A stretch of DNA of 8,367 bases, from the NCBI GenBank assembly GCA_019245555.1, contig JAFARH010000309.1:1-8367 (forward strand), in the 5' to 3' direction. A program made the position numbers and the translations under genes. This document shows positions 1 through 7,066 of this stretch, in pieces. Below the pieces are notes generated by a model, which searched no databases, was not told where the DNA came from, and worked only from the letters and a program-made list of their open reading frames with translations. How positions within the stretch are numbered: the stretch's first letter is position 1; the number at the start of each line of letters is the position of its first letter. Source of the DNA: Betaproteobacteria bacterium. GTDB taxonomy: Bacteria > Pseudomonadota > Gammaproteobacteria > Burkholderiales > SG8-39.

Positions 1-345
1 GCGGAAGTGAAGGGAGACTGGGAAGTCGTCCGCGAGCACACGCATCCTTTCTTCGCAGGCGATGCGCCGCTTTGGCGGCTCTCCGTTCCTTCGACCACGC
101 CGCCGCTCGGCTTTCCACAGCTCATCGAATGGGGCGGTGCGCTGCGCTGGATGCGCGGCGTCGAACGATTGCGCGAGATCGCAAGGCGAGCGGGAGGACA
201 CGCGACGCTCTTTCGCGGCGCCGACAAATCGGCGGGCGCCTTCGCGCCGCTCGATCCGGTGCTAATGCGCCTGCACCGCCAGTTGAAGAGTGCGTTCGAC
301 CCGGCGGGGATTCTCAATCCCGGACGGCTTTACCCGGAGTTCTAG
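1..345 (+). CDS. glcE: Glycolate oxidase FAD-binding subunit GlcE, C-terminal part (5'-truncated)
   Basis: The reading frame is open from base 1 and ends at TAG 343-345, giving the last 114 residues of a protein that is usually about 350-360 residues long; its start lies outside the window. The C-terminal motif around residues 96-112 of the fragment (FDPAGILNPGRLYP) is the typical ending of GlcD/GlcE-type flavoproteins of the vanillyl-alcohol oxidase fold. The fragment's R-H-QLK and hydrophobic spacing also fit GlcE rather than GlcD. GlcE is a flavin-binding subunit of the membrane-associated GlcDEF glycolate oxidase, which converts glycolate to glyoxylate. The identity is supported by glcF following on the same strand, although a reverse-strand gene separates the two. 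The stop codon shares its four bases (CTAG, 342-345) with the stop of that convergent gene, so there is no room for a terminator between them. Confidence 0.88.
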   Translation, partial: AEVKGDWEVVREHTHPFFAGDAPLWRLSVPSTTPPLGFPQLIEWGGALRWMRGVERLREIARRAGGHATLFRGADKSAGAFAPLDPVLMRLHRQLKSAFDPAGILNPGRLYPEF

Positions 346-722
346 GGCTTGGCGAGCTTCTTCTTCAGATCCTCGACCGCGGTGCGCGCCCGTGCCGTGA
401 AGATCGTCTTCGGGAAGCGCGAAAGGAGCTTGGCGTACAGCTGGATGGCCAATGCCGGCTCGCCGGCTTCGCCGGCCTTCTGCGCGGCGTCGAAGAGCAG
501 CCGTTCCTGCGGCGCCTCCACCGCAGGCGGCGCGGTTTCGGTGGTCTGCGCTGGCACGAGCAGGGGCGCCGCCGCAGTCGCGGGCCGCGCCTGGGCCACC
601 AACGTCATCATGCGTGCCTCGGCCGCTTCCTGCCGCTCGGTAAATTGCCGCCGCAGCCGCACGAGGTACCAGACGATGACGGCGATCGCGCCGATCGCCA
701 CGAAGAGGAAAAGCCCGCGCAT
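342..722 (-). CDS. Small membrane-anchored protein with TPR-like C-terminal helices, unknown function
   Basis: This 126-residue protein runs from ATG at 722-720 to TAG at 344-342 on the minus strand. Residues about 3-21 (start MRGLFLFVAIGAIAV) form one hydrophobic membrane segment, followed by a basic stretch (RLRR). This predicts an inner-membrane anchor with the rest in the cytoplasm by the positive-inside rule. Residues about 27-43 look like a charged amphipathic helix. Residues 44-71 are an Ala/Pro/Thr-rich linker. Residues 72-124 form two or three helices with a tetratricopeptide-like pattern (GEPALAIQLYAKLLSRFP, then ARARTAVEDLKKKL). The pattern suggests a protein-protein contact role, but I do not recognise a named family. 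A longer start at 821 would run into glcF and lacks a hydrophobic N-terminus, so the inner ATG is preferred. There is no clear ribosome binding site. The gene sits antisense between glcE and glcF, and its start is 18 bp from the glcF start. Confidence 0.7.
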   Translation of the reverse strand: MRGLFLFVAIGAIAVIVWYLVRLRRQFTERQEAAEARMMTLVAQARPATAAAPLLVPAQTTETAPPAVEAPQERLLFDAAQKAGEAGEPALAIQLYAKLLSRFPKTIFTARARTAVEDLKKKLAKP

Positions 723-728
723 GCGAAA

Positions 729-734
729 AGTATA
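729..734 (-). promoter_or_regulatory. Candidate -10 element for the reverse-strand small gene
   Basis: Read on the minus strand the hexamer is TATACT, five of six matches to the sigma70 -10 consensus, in the only AT-rich patch of the 18-bp gap. Transcription from it would begin at about base 722, at or next to the ATG, so the message would be leaderless or nearly so. This agrees with the absence of a Shine-Dalgarno sequence. No convincing -35 box lies 16-18 bp upstream, so this is a weak call. On the plus strand, the overlapping TATAGC (731-736) might serve glcF but matches the consensus less well. Confidence 0.3.
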
Positions 735-740
735 GCGACG

Positions 741-1928
741 ATGCAGACTGAGCTCGCTGACTTCATCCGCGAAACGCCCGAGGGCCGCGAGGCCGAGGCG
801 ATCCTGCGCAAGTGCGTGCACTGCGGCTTCTGCACCGCGACCTGTCCGACCTACCAGGTGCTCGGCGACGACCTCGACAGCCCGCGCGGCCGCATCTACT
901 TAATGAAGCGCGCGCTCGAAGGCGCGCCGGTGACCGACAAGACGCGCCTGCACCTCGATCGCTGCCTTACCTGCCGTGCGTGCGAGACGACCTGTCCATC
1001 CGGCGTGCGCTACGGCCGGCTCGTCGACATCGGCCGCGGCGTCGTGGAATCGAAGACACGCCGCGGCTTGTTTGAACGCTGGCAGCGTGCCGTCCTCGCC
1101 TGGGGATTACGGAAGACGCGGCTTTTCGGTCTCGCGCTGGGCTTGGGCCGCCTCGTTCCGTTCGTCAAGGTGCCAGCAGCTCGTCCAGCGGGTGCTTGGC
1201 CAGCCCCGCGCCATCGTCGCAAGATGCTGGTGCTGGCCGGTTGCGTGCAGCCCGCGATTGCACCGTCGATCAATGCGGCCGCGGCCCGCATCCTCGACCA
1301 AGCCGGGATCTCGCTCATCGAAGCTGAAGGCGCCGGTTGCTGCGGCGGCATCCGCTTCCACCTCAACTATCAGGAAGAAGGCCGGGACGACATGCGCGCC
1401 CTGATCGACGCCTGGTGGCCGGCGATCGAAAGCGGAGAAGTGGAAGCCATCATCATGACGGCGAGCGGTTGCGGCGTGACGGTGAAGGACTATGAGCATC
1501 TGCTCGCGCACGATCCGCAATACGCGGAGAAGGCCAAGCGGATCTCCTCGTTGACGCGCGACCTTTGCGAAGTGCTGACTCCGGAAATGATCGCGGATGG
1601 TGGCGACCGTGGATCGGTCGCGTTCCAGTCGCCCTGCACGCTGCAGCATGGCCAGCAGCTGCGCGGGAAGGTGGAGGCGCTGCTGACGAAGGCGGGTTAC
1701 TCGCTGGTGCCGGTCGAGGACGCGCATCTCTGCTGCGGCTCCGCGGGCACGTACTCGCTTCTGCATCCGGCCATTTCGAAAGAACTTCGCAGCCGAAAGC
1801 TCGCCTCGCTGGGCAAGCCGGATGTCATCGCCACCGCGAACATCGGTTGCCTCGCGCATCTGCAGGGCGGAACGGAGCGGCCGGTGCGGCATTGGATCGA
1901 GTTGCTTGGACGTAGAATGACGCCATGA
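741..1928 (+). CDS. glcF: Glycolate oxidase iron-sulfur subunit GlcF
   Basis: This 395-residue protein is close to the usual GlcF length (E. coli about 407) and resembles it strongly from the first residue (MQTEL). Two ferredoxin-type motifs, CxxCxxCxxxCP at residues 25-36 and 75-86, each supply cysteines for 4Fe-4S clusters. Two CCG-type cysteine-rich repeats follow, centred on C200-C201 (GAGCCGG) and C331-C332 (HLCCGSAGTY), as in heterodisulfide reductase and lactate/glycolate oxidase Fe-S subunits. The family role is to carry electrons from the GlcD/GlcE flavins to the quinone pool while glycolate is oxidised to glyoxylate at the inner face of the membrane. ATG 741 is chosen because it matches the family N-terminus; the open frame upstream of it is only the antisense of the neighbouring reverse-strand gene. 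No Shine-Dalgarno sequence is evident. The stop overlaps the next start as ATGA (1925-1928), implying coupled translation with the molybdopterin enzyme. Confidence 0.96.
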   Translation: MQTELADFIRETPEGREAEAILRKCVHCGFCTATCPTYQVLGDDLDSPRGRIYLMKRALEGAPVTDKTRLHLDRCLTCRACETTCPSGVRYGRLVDIGRGVVESKTRRGLFERWQRAVLAWGLRKTRLFGLALGLGRLVPFVKVPAARPAGAWPAPRHRRKMLVLAGCVQPAIAPSINAAAARILDQAGISLIEAEGAGCCGGIRFHLNYQEEGRDDMRALIDAWWPAIESGEVEAIIMTASGCGVTVKDYEHLLAHDPQYAEKAKRISSLTRDLCEVLTPEMIADGGDRGSVAFQSPCTLQHGQQLRGKVEALLTKAGYSLVPVEDAHLCCGSAGTYSLLHPAISKELRSRKLASLGKPDVIATANIGCLAHLQGGTERPVRHWIELLGRRMTP

Positions 1929-3985
1929 GCGAATCCGTCAGCGAAGTTGTCCGAGTTGCCTGCCCGCACGACTGTCCCGACACCTGCGCGATGCTGGTGA
2001 CGGTGGAAGAGGGCAAGGCCACCAAGATCCAGGGCGACCCGAAGGCGCCGTTCACCGAAGGCACGATCTGCACGAAGGTTTCGCACTATCTCGAGCGCAC
2101 CTATTCGCCCGATCGCCTGCAATACCCGATGAAGCGCGTCGGCAGGAAAGGTGAAGGCAAGTTCAAGCGCATCACCTGGGACGAGGCGCTCGACGAGATC
2201 GCTGCCAAGCTGAAGGCGGCGGCAGCCGAGAATCCCGAGACCATCCTGCCTTCGAGCTATGCCGGCACGATGGGCATGGTGCAGTACAGCTCGATGGACC
2301 GCCGCTTCTTCCACAAGCTCGGTGCTACGCAGCTCGACCGCACGCTGTGCTCGACGGCGGGCAAATATGGATTGAAGGCAACTCTCGGCGCCTCGGTGGG
2401 CATGGACCCCGAGCGCTTCGACGAAGCGAAGCTCATCATCCTGTGGGGCGCGAACCCGGTCGTCTCGAACCTGCACCTCTGGGGCCGCGTGCAGGACGCG
2501 AAGCGCAAAGGCGCCAAGATCATCGCGATCGACCCCTACAAGAGCCTCTCGGCGGAGAAGTGCACGCAGCACGTCGCGCTTCTGCCGGGAACCGACGGCG
2601 CGCTCGCGCTCGGCATGATGCATGTGCTGGTGCGCGACAAGCTCGTCGACCGCGATTACATCGAGAAGTACACGCTGGGCTATGACGCGCTCGCGAAGCG
2701 CGTGCTCGCTGAATATTCGCCGGAGCGTGTCGCCAAGCTTTGCGGTGTCGACGCGGCGGCGATCGAGCAGCTCGCGCGCGACTACGCCACGATCAAGCCC
2801 GCGGCGATCCGGCTCAACTACGGCATGCAGCGCCATGCGGGCGGCGGGATTGCCGCGCGCACGATCGCTTGCCTGCCGGCGCTCACCGGGGCGTGGCGCG
2901 ATCCTGCGGGCGGCATCGTGCTTTCGACATCCGACTTCTATGGCTTCGACCACGCGGCGCTCGAGCGGCCCGATCTCCTGGCGGGACGCCGTCCGCGCGT
3001 CATCAACCATTCGCAGATCGGCGACGCGCTGACTTCCGCCAATCCGCCGGTGAAGGTCACGATCGTCTACAACAATAATCCGGTGGCGGTGTGCCCGGAG
3101 TCCGACAAAGTGATCGCCGGCTTTTCGCGCGAGGATCTATTCACGGTCGTCATCGATCATTTCCAGACCGATACCGCCGATTACGCGGACATCGTGCTGC
3201 CGGCGACGACGCAGCTCGAGCACCTCGACGTGCACAAGTCGTACGGGCACCTTTACGTGCTCGCGAACAATCCCGCGATCGCCCCGGTAGGCGAGTCGCT
3301 GCCGAACTCCGAGATCTTCCGTCGCCTCGCCGCGCGTCTCGGGTTCGACGAGCCGTGCTTCCGCGATTCCGACGAGGACATCTGCCGTACGGCGGTCGCA
3401 TCGACCAAGCCGAAGATGGCGGGCGTGACGTGGGACAAGGTGAAGGCCGAAGGCTGGCAGAAGCTCGCGGTGCCCGCGCGCTTCGCGCCGTTCGCCGAAG
3501 GCGGTTTTCCGACGCCGTCCGGCAAGTGCGAGTTCCATAGTAAGTGGCTCGAGGACCAGGGCATCGATCCGCTGCCGTTCTACAACCCGCCCGCGGAAGT
3601 CGCGGACGAAGCGCTGGCCAAGCGTTATCCGCTCGCGTTCCTCTCGCCGCCGGCGCGCCACTTCCTTAACTCGAGCTTCGCGAACATCGCTCGTTTCCGC
3701 GAATTCGAGCGCGAGCCGCACCTCGACCTCCATCCGCAGGACGCCGCGGCGCGCGGCATCCGCGACGGCGATGCGGTCCGCGTCTTCAACGACCGCGGGT
3801 CGTACACCCTGCGGGCGCGCATCAACGGCAAGCCGCGTCCCGGCGTGGTGGTCGCGCCGTCGGTGTGGTGGAAGAAGTATTCGCCCGACGGGCGCAACGC
3901 GAACAATCTGACGTCGCAGCGCGTCGCCGATCTCGGCGGCGGCGCGACGTTCTACGATTGCCGCGTGCAAGTCGAGCGCGTCTGA
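1925..3985 (+). CDS. Cytoplasmic molybdopterin (bis-MGD) oxidoreductase, formate dehydrogenase/DMSO reductase superfamily
   Basis: This is a 686-residue catalytic subunit of unknown substrate. The N-terminal 4Fe-4S domain has C13-x3-C17-x3-C21 (ACPHDCPDTC) and a fourth cysteine at C49 (GTICTK). The molybdopterin domain spans roughly residues 60-500 and includes GANP at 175-178, IDP near 202-204, and YNNNP and DYADIVLPATTQLE, all typical of bis-MGD enzymes. The C-terminal dinucleotide-binding domain begins near residue 568 (YPLAFLSPPARHFLNSSF). C142, in the segment TLCSTAGKYG, lies where formate dehydrogenases carry the Cys or Sec Mo ligand, so it is the candidate ligand, with S143 as an alternative. 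There is no twin-arginine signal or hydrophobic N-terminus, so a cytoplasmic location is expected. No Fe-S electron-transfer subunit, membrane subunit or NADH-binding partner lies beside it. It starts in the glcF stop (ATGA), which ties its expression to glcF. The superfamily is certain; the reaction cannot be named from sequence alone. Confidence 0.92.
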   Translation: MSESVSEVVRVACPHDCPDTCAMLVTVEEGKATKIQGDPKAPFTEGTICTKVSHYLERTYSPDRLQYPMKRVGRKGEGKFKRITWDEALDEIAAKLKAAAAENPETILPSSYAGTMGMVQYSSMDRRFFHKLGATQLDRTLCSTAGKYGLKATLGASVGMDPERFDEAKLIILWGANPVVSNLHLWGRVQDAKRKGAKIIAIDPYKSLSAEKCTQHVALLPGTDGALALGMMHVLVRDKLVDRDYIEKYTLGYDALAKRVLAEYSPERVAKLCGVDAAAIEQLARDYATIKPAAIRLNYGMQRHAGGGIAARTIACLPALTGAWRDPAGGIVLSTSDFYGFDHAALERPDLLAGRRPRVINHSQIGDALTSANPPVKVTIVYNNNPVAVCPESDKVIAGFSREDLFTVVIDHFQTDTADYADIVLPATTQLEHLDVHKSYGHLYVLANNPAIAPVGESLPNSEIFRRLAARLGFDEPCFRDSDEDICRTAVASTKPKMAGVTWDKVKAEGWQKLAVPARFAPFAEGGFPTPSGKCEFHSKWLEDQGIDPLPFYNPPAEVADEALAKRYPLAFLSPPARHFLNSSFANIARFREFEREPHLDLHPQDAAARGIRDGDAVRVFNDRGSYTLRARINGKPRPGVVVAPSVWWKKYSPDGRNANNLTSQRVADLGGGATFYDCRVQVERV

Positions 3986-5466
3986 AGCAGGCAGTCCTCG
4001 TACTCCTCGCGCTGTCCTGCACGGCGCACGCCGCAGACCGCCTCGAGATCGGCTCCAAGCGCTTCACCGAGTCCTACATCCTCGGCGAAATCCTGGCGCG
4101 CTCGACCGGCGGCGAACACAAGCCCGGCCTCGGCAACACCGGCATCGTGCTCGCGGCGCTCAAGGCGGGATCGATCGACGTCTACCCGGAGTACACGGGG
4201 ACCATCGCCGCCGAAGTCGTGCACCTGCCGAAAGCGACGCTGGAGCAACTGAACGCGGCGCTCGCCAGGCAGGGTTTGCAGGAGGGCGTGCGGCTCGGCT
4301 TCAACAACAGCTACGCGCTCGCCATGCGCGATGATCGGGCGCAATCGCTTGGCATCGCCAGGCTCTCTGATCTCGCGCGCCATCCCGAGCTGAAGCTCGG
4401 CCTGTCGCAGGAATTCATCGGCCGCGCCGATGGCTGGCCAGGGCTCAAGAGCGCCTACGCGCTGCCGCAACCGCCCGCAGGGCTCGACCACGGTCTCGCC
4501 TACGAAGCCATCGCCGCCGGCCGCATCGACGTCATGGACGTCTACTCGACCGACGCGAAGATCGAGCGCTTCAAGCTGCGCGTGCTCGAGGACGATCGAC
4601 AGTACTTTCCGCGTTACGACGCCGTTCTGCTCTTTCGCGCGGATCTGCCCCAGCGTTTTCCCCAGCAGTGGGCAGCGCTGCAAAAGCTCGAAGGCCGGAT
4701 CGACGAGCGGCAAATGATCCGCATGAACGCCGCGGCTGAGCTGGAGGGTAAGAGCTTCGGCGAGGCGGCGGCGCTCTTCTTCGGCGAGCAGACTACCGGC
4801 AAGCGCGACTTCATGGGAACGCTGTTCGGCGCCGATTTCTGGCGCCTTACGGGCGAGCACCTTGTGCTCGTGCTCGTATCTCTTGCCGCAAGCATCGCGG
4901 CCGGTATCCCGCTCGGCATCGCGGCGGCGAAGTTGCCGCGCATCGGGCAGGTGATCCTCGGGGTGGTCGGCGTGATCCAGACGATCCCGTCGCTCGCGCT
5001 CTTCGCCTTCCTCATCGCCGCGGTCGGCACCATCGGCATTCTGCCCGCGCTGATTGCGCTGTTTCTTTATGCGCTCCTGCCGATCGTCCGTAACACCTGC
5101 ACGGGACTGCTCGCGATTAGCCGGGGCATGCGGCATGCATCGCTCGCGCTCGGCCTCCGGCCGGGCCAGCGGCTGTGGTTGATCGAGCTGCCGCTATCCG
5201 CACCGGCGATCCTCGCCGGCATCAAGACTTCCGCCGTGATCAACGTCGGCACTGCGACCATCGCCGCCTTTATCGGCGCCGGCGGCTATGGCGAGCGGAT
5301 CGCTGCCGGGCTTGCACTCAATGACAACGTGACGCTCCTCGCGGGTGCGATCCCGGCGGCGGCGCTTGCACTCATCGTGCAGGGTGCATTCGAGCTCGTC
5401 GAGCGCCGCTTCGGCTGGCTGAAATGGATTGACGGAAGTCAAAAAGGAAGCGGGGCGGCAGGCTAG
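3958..5466 (+). CDS. Osmoprotectant (glycine betaine/choline-type) ABC transporter, substrate-binding domain fused to permease
   Basis: From TTG 3958 the protein has 502 residues. Residues 1-25 form a signal peptide: basic MPRASRARLKQ, hydrophobic AVLVLLAL, and an AHA cleavage site. Residues about 26-290 are an OpuAC/OpuBC-type binding domain with KRFTES, GNTGIVLAALKAGSIDVYPEYTGT (aromatic YPEY at 76-79) and DVYSTDAKI. Residues about 300-490 are an OpuBB/ProW-like permease with several membrane helices (QTIPSLALF, GILPALIALFLYALLPIVRNT) and the ABC coupling loop near 390-418 (RGMRHASLALGL to LP). The family imports quaternary ammonium solutes such as glycine betaine, choline or carnitine. The exact ligand is not determined here. 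There is no in-frame ATG or GTG between 3871 and the signal peptide. TTG 3958 gives a good n-region and overlaps the upstream gene by 28 bp. CTG 3982 would give a CTGA 4-bp overlap and a shorter signal (LKQAVLVLL). No ATP-binding subunit lies nearby, so one must come from elsewhere. Confidence 0.87.
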   Translation: MPRASRARLKQAVLVLLALSCTAHAADRLEIGSKRFTESYILGEILARSTGGEHKPGLGNTGIVLAALKAGSIDVYPEYTGTIAAEVVHLPKATLEQLNAALARQGLQEGVRLGFNNSYALAMRDDRAQSLGIARLSDLARHPELKLGLSQEFIGRADGWPGLKSAYALPQPPAGLDHGLAYEAIAAGRIDVMDVYSTDAKIERFKLRVLEDDRQYFPRYDAVLLFRADLPQRFPQQWAALQKLEGRIDERQMIRMNAAAELEGKSFGEAAALFFGEQTTGKRDFMGTLFGADFWRLTGEHLVLVLVSLAASIAAGIPLGIAAAKLPRIGQVILGVVGVIQTIPSLALFAFLIAAVGTIGILPALIALFLYALLPIVRNTCTGLLAISRGMRHASLALGLRPGQRLWLIELPLSAPAILAGIKTSAVINVGTATIAAFIGAGGYGERIAAGLALNDNVTLLAGAIPAAALALIVQGAFELVERRFGWLKWIDGSQKGSGAAG

Positions 5467-5469
5467 AAT
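5464..5469 (+). promoter_or_regulatory. Candidate -10 element upstream of pntA
   Basis: TAGAAT is a good sigma70 -10 match and overlaps the TAG stop of the transporter gene, 13 bp before the pntA ATG. A start site near 5476 would leave a very short leader, and no Shine-Dalgarno sequence is visible before pntA. The best -35-like hexamer, TTGACG at 5429-5434, is 29 bp away, too far for a normal spacer. This is a weak call; pntA may simply be read through from upstream. Confidence 0.25.
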
Positions 5470-5482
5470 CCCGCTCCATCCT

Positions 5483-7066
5483 ATGCCCCAGTTGATCGGT
5501 GTACCCCGCGAGAGCTTCGCGGGCGAAAAGCGCGTTGCCACTGTTCCCGAGGTCGTCGAAAAGCTGAAGAAGCTCGGCTTCCGCGTCGCCGTGCAGTCCG
5601 GCGCCGGCGATGCAGCGAACTTCTCGGACGAGATGTATCACGCGGCGGGCGCCGACATCGTCGACACTGCGCAACATCTCTGGTCCGCCGCGGACATCGT
5701 CTTCAAGGTGCGCGGGCCGACTGCTGAAGAAGTCGGCTTGATGCACGAGGGCCAGACGCTCATCAGCTTCATCTGGCCCGCGCAGAACCCGGATCTCATG
5801 CAAAGCCTCGTCGCGCGCAAGGTCACGGTGCTCGCGATCGATTCGCTGCCGCGCACGCTCTCCCGCGCGCAGAAGATGGACGCGTTGACCTCCATGGCCG
5901 GCATTAGCGGCTACCGCGCGGTCATCGAGGCAGCCAACGCATTCGGACGGTTTTTCAGCGGCCAGGTGACGGCCGCCGGCAAGGTTCCGCCGGCGAAGGT
6001 CTTCATTGCTGGAGCCGGAGTTGCGGGCCTCGCCGCGATCGGCACCGCCGCGAGCCTCGGCGCCATCGTGCGCGCGAACGACACGCGCGCGGAAGTGGCC
6101 GACCAGGTCAAGTCGCTGGGCGGAGAGTTCGTCAAGGTCGACTACGAGGAAGAAGGCTCCGGCGGCGGCGGCTACGCCAGGGTGATGAGCGAGGGGTTCC
6201 AGAAGGCGCAGCGCGAGATGTACGCCAAGCAGGCGAAAGACGTCGACATCATCATTACCACCGCGCTAATCCCCGGCAAGCCGGCACCCAAGCTCATAAC
6301 GGCGGACATGGTTCGTTCAATGCGGCCTGGCAGTGTGATCGTCGACATGGCTGGAGAGCAGGGCGGCAACTGCGAGCTCACCGTGCCCGGCGAGGCCGTC
6401 GTTCGTCACGGCGTCACGATCATCGGCTACACGGATCTCGCCAGCCGGCTGGCGAAGCAGGCCTCGACGCTCTATGGCACGAACCTCTTCCGCGTCGCCG
6501 AGGAACTGTGTAAGACGAAGGACGGCGTCATCAACGTGAACATGGAAGATGACGCCATCCGCGGCCTGACGGTGATCAAGGAAGGCACGATCACCTGGCC
6601 GCCGCCCGCGCCGAAGGCCCCGGCTGCGCAGCCCAAGCCGGCGGCGAAGCCTGTCGCGCAAGCGCCGAAAGGCCACGGCGCAGCAAGCGAGCCCGCGTCG
6701 GCGAAGGCAATCGCCATCACGTTCCTCGTCGCCGCGGTGGTCTTCTGGTTCATCGGCGCGAACGCGCCCGCCGCGTTCATCGCGCACTTCACGGTCTTCG
6801 TGCTGGCGTGCTTCGTCGGCTACATGGTGATCTGGAACGTGACGCCGGCCCTGCACACGCCGCTCATGAGCGTCACCAATGCCATCTCGAGCATCATTGC
6901 GATCGGCGCTCTCGTGCAGGTGGCGCCGCCAATTGCGGGTGATGAGGCGGGCCGGCCCGCTAGCTGGATCATCGGCCTTGCGGTAGCGAGCATCGCGCTC
7001 GTCGCGATCAACATGTTCGGCGGCTTCGCCGTGACGCAGCGCATGCTTCAGATGTTCCGCAAATGA
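5483..7066 (+). CDS. pntA: NAD(P) transhydrogenase subunit alpha PntA
   Basis: This 527-residue protein matches the E. coli-type alpha subunit (about 510 residues). The NAD(H)-binding domain I covers residues 1 to about 371. It includes [28 protein letters not shown], the Rossmann loop [11 protein letters not shown] (177-187), [26 protein letters not shown] and the mobile loop near Y316 (GYTDLASRL). Residues 373-408 are an Ala/Pro/Lys-rich linker. Four membrane helices follow from residue 409, including [19 protein letters not shown] and [14 protein letters not shown], and the C-terminus is [16 protein letters not shown]. With PntB it forms the inner-membrane transhydrogenase, which uses the proton gradient to drive NADH + NADP+ to NAD+ + NADPH. 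ATG 5483 is chosen because [10 protein letters not shown] fits the family N-terminus; an in-frame upstream start would overlap the transporter gene and add an atypical extension. It overlaps pntB by ATGA (7063-7066). Confidence 0.96.
   Translation: MPQLIGVPRESFAGEKRVATVPEVVEKLKKLGFRVAVQSGAGDAANFSDEMYHAAGADIVDTAQHLWSAADIVFKVRGPTAEEVGLMHEGQTLISFIWPAQNPDLMQSLVARKVTVLAIDSLPRTLSRAQKMDALTSMAGISGYRAVIEAANAFGRFFSGQVTAAGKVPPAKVFIAGAGVAGLAAIGTAASLGAIVRANDTRAEVADQVKSLGGEFVKVDYEEEGSGGGGYARVMSEGFQKAQREMYAKQAKDVDIIITTALIPGKPAPKLITADMVRSMRPGSVIVDMAGEQGGNCELTVPGEAVVRHGVTIIGYTDLASRLAKQASTLYGTNLFRVAEELCKTKDGVINVNMEDDAIRGLTVIKEGTITWPPPAPKAPAAQPKPAAKPVAQAPKGHGAASEPASAKAIAITFLVAAVVFWFIGANAPAAFIAHFTVFVLACFVGYMVIWNVTPALHTPLMSVTNAISSIIAIGALVQVAPPIAGDEAGRPASWIIGLAVASIALVAINMFGGFAVTQRMLQMFRK

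Noticed and set aside
342..345. Transcription terminator between glcE and the convergent small gene
   Set aside because: The two stops share CTAG and there is no non-coding space; no hairpin followed by a T-run was seen nearby.
72..740. An open frame running in frame into glcF from far upstream, suggesting a 618-residue protein
   Set aside because: The upstream part is arginine-rich out-of-frame sequence of glcE and the antisense of the small reverse-strand gene. GlcF family similarity begins exactly at ATG 741.
723..821. Longer start (821) for the reverse-strand small protein
   Set aside because: It would overlap the glcF coding start by about 80 bp and add 33 residues with no hydrophobic signal; the membrane helix fits a start at 722.
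1697..3010. Long reverse-strand open frame of 437 codons
   Set aside because: It lies antisense to glcF and the Mo enzyme, both clear family members. The translation is rich in Arg/His/Asp with no recognisable domain, as expected of a GC-rich shadow frame.
3865..3957. GTG start at 3865 for the transporter
   Set aside because: It adds a highly basic stretch ahead of a good signal peptide and overlaps the Mo-enzyme gene by over 100 bp.
3137..3970. Reverse-strand open frame of 277 codons
   Set aside because: It is antisense to the Mo enzyme C-terminal half; arginine-rich translation with no domain.
3952..5136. Reverse-strand open frame of 394 codons
   Set aside because: It is antisense to the transporter fusion. 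The composition (runs of Arg, Glu, Asp, His) is shadow-like, with no motif.
5429..5469. TTGACG (5429-5434) with TAGAAT (5464-5469) as a full sigma70 promoter for pntA
   Set aside because: The 29-bp spacer is far longer than the usual 16-18 bp; only the -10 is kept, at low confidence.
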